Below are positions 13,915-16,950 of a DNA stretch of 16,950 bases, in pieces (within the stretch, counting starts at the first letter, position 1; each line of letters opens with the position of its first letter). The notes beneath the pieces are model-generated. The model worked only from the letters and a program-made list of their open reading frames with translations, did not search any database and was not told where the DNA came from. The position numbers and the translations under genes are program-made. Source of the DNA: an uncultured Bacilli bacterium (GTDB lineage Bacteria > Bacillota_I > Bacilli_A > RF39 > UBA660); the NCBI GenBank assembly GCA_934087515.1, contig CAKOIY010000014.1, positions 1-16,950 of the forward strand. The letters are read 5' to 3'.

Positions 13915-14085
13915 ATGTATGAAATCATTGAAGAAAAAACCACTAAACAATTAAATCAGTTAGAAATAGATAATATTATTGATGAATCAATTAATTTGTA
14001 TATTATTTCTGATTTATTAGATTTAAAGTTAATAACTGAAAAACAATTTTATATTTTAAAAGAAAAAATTAAAAGTTTTTATTAA
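13915..14085 (+). CDS. SHOCT-like small protein
   Basis: The gene encodes 56 residues: MYEIIEEKTTKQLNQLEID, then DESINLYIISDLLDLKLITEKQFYILKEKIKSFY. AAAGGAGACG lies before ATG 13915. The C-terminal pattern L.L..LITE.QF..LK..I is that of the short SHOCT-type helical domain. Such genes commonly sit just upstream of the large serine integrase in Firmicute integrative elements, and may help excision or regulate it. That role is not demonstrated. The integrase follows after 93 bases with a possible promoter. Confidence 0.65.
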   Translation: MYEIIEEKTTKQLNQLEIDNIIDESINLYIISDLLDLKLITEKQFYILKEKIKSFY

Positions 14086-14112
14086 AGAGTACAGATTTAT
14101 ACAAAAATAAGG

Positions 14113-14144
14113 TATAATTCTATTGAACGGAGTATTTAGTTCAA
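14113..14144 (+). promoter_or_regulatory. -10 box and hairpin upstream of the integrase
   Basis: TATAAT at 14113-14118 is a consensus -10 with no strong -35. TTGAAC/GTTCAA (14123-14128, 14139-14144) is a perfect inverted repeat just downstream, in the leader. The repeat may be an operator or an RNA hairpin controlling integrase expression. Confidence 0.4.
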
Positions 14145-14178
14145 AATGAAATTGAAGAATTAAGAAAGTGAGGTGCAA

Positions 14179-15891
14179 ATGGCACAAGTTGAGATTATAA
14201 CTGCTAATCTCAAATGTGAAGATAATACTACTGTTGCAAATAAGAAAAAAAGAGTTTGTGCTTATGGTCGAGTTAGTACAGATGATGAAGAACAACTAAC
14301 GAGTTATAACTCACAAATTAAATATTACACTGAAAAGATAAAATCTAATCCTGATTGGGAATTTGTAGGAATATATGCTGATGAGGGTATTTCTGGAACA
14401 CAAGTTAAGAATAGAACTGAGTTTCAACGTATGATAGATGATGCTATGAATGGTAAAATAGACATCATTTTAGCAAAGTCTATCTCACGTTTTGCTAGAA
14501 ATACTGTTGATACTTTAAAATATGTTAGAGATTTAAGAGATAGAAAAGTTGATATATATTTCGAGAAAGAAAATATTCACACATTAGATTTAGATAGTGA
14601 AGTATTTTTAACTGTTTATAGTGCATTTGCTCAAGCAGAGAGTGAATCCACTTCTCAAAACGTTAAATTAGGTTTAAAAGCTATGATGAAACGTGGCGAA
14701 TATGTTGGAAGTCCTGATTGCTATGGATTTGATTGGAACAAAGAAACAAAACAATTAGATATAAATGAAGAACAAGCAGAAGTTGTAAGAATGATTTTTA
14801 ATTGGTATGTATCTGGTATGGGTTGTAGAAGAATTGCTAATAAACTAGAAGAGATGAAAATACCTAGTTATACAGGTGCTAGATGGTCAACTTCTTCAGT
14901 TAGCAATATGATACACCAAGAAAAGTATGTTGGTGATTTATTACAACAAAAATCATACACAGTAAGTCCTATTACTCATAAGAGTGTTTTAAATAAAGGA
15001 GAAAAAGACAAATACTATATCAAAGATCATCACGAGGCAATAATATCACGAGATATATGGGATAAAGCACAAGAAATTGCCAGTAAAAGAAGTAAACCAA
15101 TGACTATGAAAGGTTATACTAGCCGAGAAACAAGCAAATATGCTTTTAGTAGCAAGATTAAATGTGCATTTTGTGGAACTAACTTTTGTAGAAGACATAG
15201 TTCCTATTCTAAAAAGAACCCTAAATATAATATCTACTGGACTTGTATTAAAAAACGTGAGCATTCTGATGCTTGTCCTGATTCTGTAGGATTAAGTGAA
15301 ACTAAATTAGAACAGGTTTTTGTTATGCTATATAACAATATAGTTAAAAATAAGCACAAAACAAAGGAAGTTTTATTACAAGCAATTAAAGAAGTTGTTA
15401 ATGATAATGATTATCAAGACAAATTAAATGATTTGAATAATCAAAAAACAACCATAGAACAACGATTATCTAAAATAATTGATATGGAACTTGATAATAC
15501 TGATATTGATAGAAAAGAATTATTTATGAAAAAGGAAAAGGAACTACTTGATGAATTAAATAATATCAAAAATAAAATTAGATATTATGAAGAATTACTT
15601 GCTGAAAATAAAGGATTATCTAAACAACTTAAATCTATTGATGACTATTTCAATGAACCAAGAGAGTTAAAACAATTTAAACGAGAAGTATTTGAAAAAA
15701 TGATTGAATGTATCATTGTTGGAGATTATGATGAGGACGGTAATAAACTACCTAGAGTTGCTAGATTTGTATTAAAAACGGGGAAAGAGTACAAGTTTAC
15801 TATTCCCCCTAAAAACAACAGTAAAAACGATAAAAATGAGTTGGTGCCATTTGATACAGGGAACGTGTCCTTGTTTAATAGCACCTGCTAG
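14179..15891 (+). CDS. Large serine integrase of the inner element (integrated, tail-swapped form)
   Basis: The product is 570 residues from ATG 14179, after GAGGTG. The resolvase domain has YGRVSTDDEEQ (S33 the catalytic serine), YADEGISGT, and DIILAKSISRFARNTVDTL. The recombinase domain runs from DINEEQAEVVRMIF through NKLEEMKIPSYTG.RWSTSSVSNMIHQEKYVGD. A zinc ribbon (KCAFCGTNFCRRH...CIKKREHSDAC) and a coiled coil (QKTTIEQRLSKI...KELLDELNNIKNKIRYYEELL) follow. It recombines attP with attB to integrate and excise. The last element-encoded residues are about PFDTGNVS; the final LFNSTC is encoded by target DNA (15870-15888). In the circle the frame continues for 48 other residues (6715-6862), giving 612. 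Its 3' end overlaps the truncated outer recombinase on the opposite strand. Confidence 0.93.
   Translation: MAQVEIITANLKCEDNTTVANKKKRVCAYGRVSTDDEEQLTSYNSQIKYYTEKIKSNPDWEFVGIYADEGISGTQVKNRTEFQRMIDDAMNGKIDIILAKSISRFARNTVDTLKYVRDLRDRKVDIYFEKENIHTLDLDSEVFLTVYSAFAQAESESTSQNVKLGLKAMMKRGEYVGSPDCYGFDWNKETKQLDINEEQAEVVRMIFNWYVSGMGCRRIANKLEEMKIPSYTGARWSTSSVSNMIHQEKYVGDLLQQKSYTVSPITHKSVLNKGEKDKYYIKDHHEAIISRDIWDKAQEIASKRSKPMTMKGYTSRETSKYAFSSKIKCAFCGTNFCRRHSSYSKKNPKYNIYWTCIKKREHSDACPDSVGLSETKLEQVFVMLYNNIVKNKHKTKEVLLQAIKEVVNDNDYQDKLNDLNNQKTTIEQRLSKIIDMELDNTDIDRKELFMKKEKELLDELNNIKNKIRYYEELLAENKGLSKQLKSIDDYFNEPRELKQFKREVFEKMIECIIVGDYDEDGNKLPRVARFVLKTGKEYKFTIPPKNNSKNDKNELVPFDTGNVSLFNSTC
15839..15885. other. 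attR of the inner element
   Basis: The element arm AGTTGGTG (15839-15846) and target arm AGCACC (15880-15885) flank core TGTC (15866-15869). AGTTGGTG is a perfect inverted match to CACCAACT in attL, and the similarity continues (CATT) for 12 of 13 bases. The TG at 15866-15867 is the predicted crossover. Confidence 0.85.
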
Positions 15892-16332
15892 TCCAACTTT
15901 AGTTCTTTCTGATGTTCTTTCAATTTCATTTTGAGATACACTCATCATAATACGAGATATCATTTTACCATTAGCAGAAGTAGTATTTATATCATCATTA
16001 ACACACACAATATCAGCATTATATTTTTCTAGTGTTTTCATAATGTTTTCCCAATCAAAGATACTTCTTGATATTCTATCTAATTTTAAGGCTACTATTG
16101 TGTTGATTTTACCACTTTTAATATCTTCCACTAATCTAATGAATTCAGGTCTTTCGTTGCCTGTTTTAGCACTTATACCAGCATCTTCATAATAATCCTT
16201 AATCTCATATCCTTTGAACTTACAAAATGCTTTTAATCTTTCTTTTTGTTCTGATAAACTAAATCCTTCACGTGCTTGGTCTTCAGTTGAAACTCTCATA
16301 TATAATCCACATATCTTTTTATTCTCATCCAT
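15866..16332 (-). pseudogene. Outer large serine recombinase, N-terminal piece (tnpX-like, split)
   Basis: ATG 16332 follows AAAGGAG. A complete resolvase catalytic domain is visible: LYMRVSTEDQA (S15 catalytic), YYEDAGISAKTGNERPEF, TIVALKLDRISRSIFDWENIM, and MISRIMMSVSQNEIERTSERTKVGLAGAIKQG. The last part is the linker to the recombinase domain. After the TGTC core the frame runs into the inner element and ends about 32 residues later. The rest of the gene lies at 5258-6710. On its own the piece has the catalytic fold but no DNA-binding recombinase domain. It might dimerise or interfere with other serine recombinases, but is most likely inactive. Confidence 0.92.
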
Positions 16333-16352
16333 TAAAATCAACTCCTTTTACT

Positions 16353-16400
16353 AAAAAAGGGCAAAATAGTCTTAACTATGGTTTTTATACTACTTCGCCC
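16353..16400 (-). terminator. Terminator or attenuator in the leader of the outer recombinase
   Basis: In minus-strand RNA GGGCGAAGUAG (from 16400) pairs along all 11 positions with CUAUUUUGCCC (to 16359), counting G-U pairs, and a U-run follows. It ends the 16461 gene and stands about 20 bases before the recombinase start, so it can also act as an attenuator of the recombinase. Confidence 0.65.
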
Positions 16401-16460
16401 ATAAATAAATTAAATATAAAGTTTTCTTAATTTAATTATAAACGAAATTCGACAAAATTA

Positions 16461-16736
16461 CTAGTTTAGCGACTTTAAATATGATTCTAACTCTGTTATT
16501 TGTATCTTCTTACTTAAATTTTTAATATAAATCTCAGTAGAATAATTAAAAGCAAGAAATGTTATGTCATTGATGATTATTCTATGTGGTTCTATATAAG
16601 ATAAATTAGTCTTATCAATTTTACGAATACTACCATTAATAAATTTAGGAGTAGTATTGCAAAAATCACATATAAATTCTAATTTCTTCTTCAATGAATC
16701 ATCAAAACTTATTTCTTGCTCAATAATCTTTATCAT
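16461..16736 (-). CDS. Unknown 91-aa protein
   Basis: The product starts MIKIIEQEISFDD. I prefer ATG 16736, with GGTGA five bases upstream; an in-frame ATG at 16748 is possible but has no separate ribosome site. It contains KKLEFICDFCNTTPKFING with a CDFC pair that might bind metal, and beta-like segments HRIIINDITFLAFNYSTEIYI. No family is recognised. In the leader, CATCCT/AGGATG (16746-16764) forms a hairpin covering the ribosome site, so translation may be controlled. It lies between tRNA-Gly and the outer recombinase and could belong to the host or the outer element. Confidence 0.55.
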   Translation of the reverse strand: MIKIIEQEISFDDSLKKKLEFICDFCNTTPKFINGSIRKIDKTNLSYIEPHRIIINDITFLAFNYSTEIYIKNLSKKIQITELESYLKSLN

Positions 16737-16745
16737 AATGTTCAC

Positions 16746-16764
16746 CATCCTTTCTTTTAGGATG
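16746..16764 (-). promoter_or_regulatory. Hairpin masking the ribosome site of 16461-16736
   Basis: In minus-strand RNA CAUCCU pairs perfectly with AGGAUG across a seven-base loop. The right arm includes part of the Shine-Dalgarno region, so the start could be occluded. Confidence 0.4.
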
Positions 16765-16810
16765 ATTTCTTTGTATGACTTCCAAGCTGGCACGTGGGAG
16801 TATAACAACA

Positions 16811-16835
16811 AAAAAATCAATCTTTCGATTGATTT
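16811..16835 (-). terminator. Terminator downstream of tRNA-Gly
   Basis: On the minus strand AAATCAATC-GAAA-GATTGATTT is followed by a T-run: nine pairs capped by a GAAA tetraloop. A separate perfect 7-bp hairpin, GTTCGGA/TCCGAAC (16847-16863), lies between it and the tRNA 3' end and may help processing. Confidence 0.8.
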
Positions 16836-16874
16836 CTATATATCAAGTTCGGATTTTCCGAACAGATTCGTCAA

Positions 16875-16948
16875 TGGAGCAGGTGATGAGAATCGAACTC
16901 ACGCAGTCAGCTTGGAAGGCTGAGGTTCTACCATTAAACTACACCTGC
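16875..16948 (-). tRNA. tRNA-Gly (anticodon TCC)
   Basis: On the minus strand the acceptor GCAGGTG pairs with CACCTGC, then discriminator T and an encoded CCA (16875-16877). The anticodon arm is TCAGC-CTTCCAA-GCTGA with anticodon TCC. The T arm GTGAG-TTCGATT-CTCAT and D-loop TTTAATGGTA are canonical. The gene is complete and not disrupted, so it is not visibly the attachment site of either element. Confidence 0.97.
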
Positions 16949-16950
16949 AT

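Larger units (their letters stand above)
6711..15869. mobile_element. Inner mobilizable element (about 9.2 kb) inserted in the outer recombinase gene
   Basis: The boundaries come from reconstruction. Removing 9,155 bases between the two TGTC cores restores the outer recombinase frame without loss or gain of bases. Ligating the ends restores an inverted-repeat attP and a continuous integrase frame. The element carries its own MobV relaxase, an oriT candidate, an XRE-regulated divergent module, winged-helix replication-type proteins, an SSB-like protein and a large serine integrase. It has no visible type IV secretion genes, so it would be mobilized in trans (an IME). Cargo is the ClpX-like operon and the gene at 8489-8881. 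Confidence 0.88.
3280..16332. mobile_element. Outer Tn4451-like mobilizable element (minimum extent; ends not resolved)
   Basis: On the minus strand the order is large serine recombinase (split), tnpV-family gene, structured oriT candidate, then MobV relaxase. This is the tnpX-tnpV-tnpZ layout known from Tn4451/Tn4453, here without catP. The recombinase is interrupted by the inner element and also carries a nonsense codon, so the element is probably no longer able to excise by itself. I could not find convincing outer attL/attR sites. The extent given is just the recognised core genes. The left-flank genes (276-3270) and the small gene at 16461-16736 may also belong to it. Confidence 0.65.

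Noticed and set aside
15772..15865. A native C-terminus for the truncated outer recombinase.
   Set aside because: These codons are the antisense of the inner integrase gene and only arise from the insertion.
16657..16923. Plus-strand frame running into the tRNA (ending NGAGDENRTHAVSLEG).
   Set aside because: This peptide is the well-known spurious translation of an antisense tRNA and has no coding support.
1..16950. CRISPR arrays, rRNA genes, type IV secretion genes and antibiotic-resistance genes.
   Set aside because: No regularly spaced repeats and no recognisable coding frames for any of these were seen.

Overview
The window is very AT-rich, uses the standard genetic code and is gene-dense, with Gram-positive style AGGAGG ribosome sites and many hairpin-plus-T-run terminators. 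This fits a low-GC Firmicute or Mollicutes-related gut bacterium. Species-level assignment is not possible from sequence alone. Almost everything here is mobile-element DNA; the clearest chromosomal gene is a tRNA-Gly(TCC) at the right edge.

The central observation is one mobilizable element nested inside another. The OUTER element is Tn4451-like. On the minus strand it reads large serine recombinase (tnpX-like), a tnpV-family gene, a candidate oriT and a MobV relaxase (tnpZ-like). Its recombinase gene is cut in two (16332-15866 and 6710-5258). Joining the halves at a shared TGTC core restores an open frame of exactly 640 codons, broken only by one TAA at codon 187. The INNER element fills the gap: about 9,155 bp, from the TGTC at 6711 to the TGTC at 15866. 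Imperfect inverted-repeat arms of attB (GGTGCT/AGCACC) and attP (AGTTGGTG/CACCAACT) both centre on the same TG dinucleotide, as expected for a serine integrase.

Inner element, left to right: attL; a stranded 48-codon tail of its own integrase; a terminator; a MobV relaxase (7011-8312); a small unknown gene; a minus-strand operon of a ClpX-like AAA+ ATPase with a non-ClpX N-terminal domain plus a 118-aa partner; a non-coding block (10973-11396) with a candidate oriT; a minus-strand XRE regulator and four-helix membrane protein; a divergent plus-strand module of two winged-helix proteins, an SSB-like OB-fold protein, a SHOCT-like small protein and the large serine integrase; attR.

The inner integrase's attP lies inside its own 3' coding region. 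In the predicted circle it would be a 612-aa protein. Integration replaces the last 48 residues with six encoded by the target.

Left flank (1-3270): the end of an unknown gene, a compact structured region with a perfect 16-bp palindrome, a tnpV pseudogene with an in-frame TGA, a small unknown gene, a DUF2806-like gene, and a divergent gene for a probable beta-solenoid protein. Right flank (16333-16950): a terminator, a small unknown gene and tRNA-Gly.

The most promising undescribed items are the self-truncating integrase with its target inside another element's integrase, and the element-borne ClpX-like unfoldase that keeps the GYVG pore loop and IGF ClpP-docking loop but has a replaced N-terminal domain.
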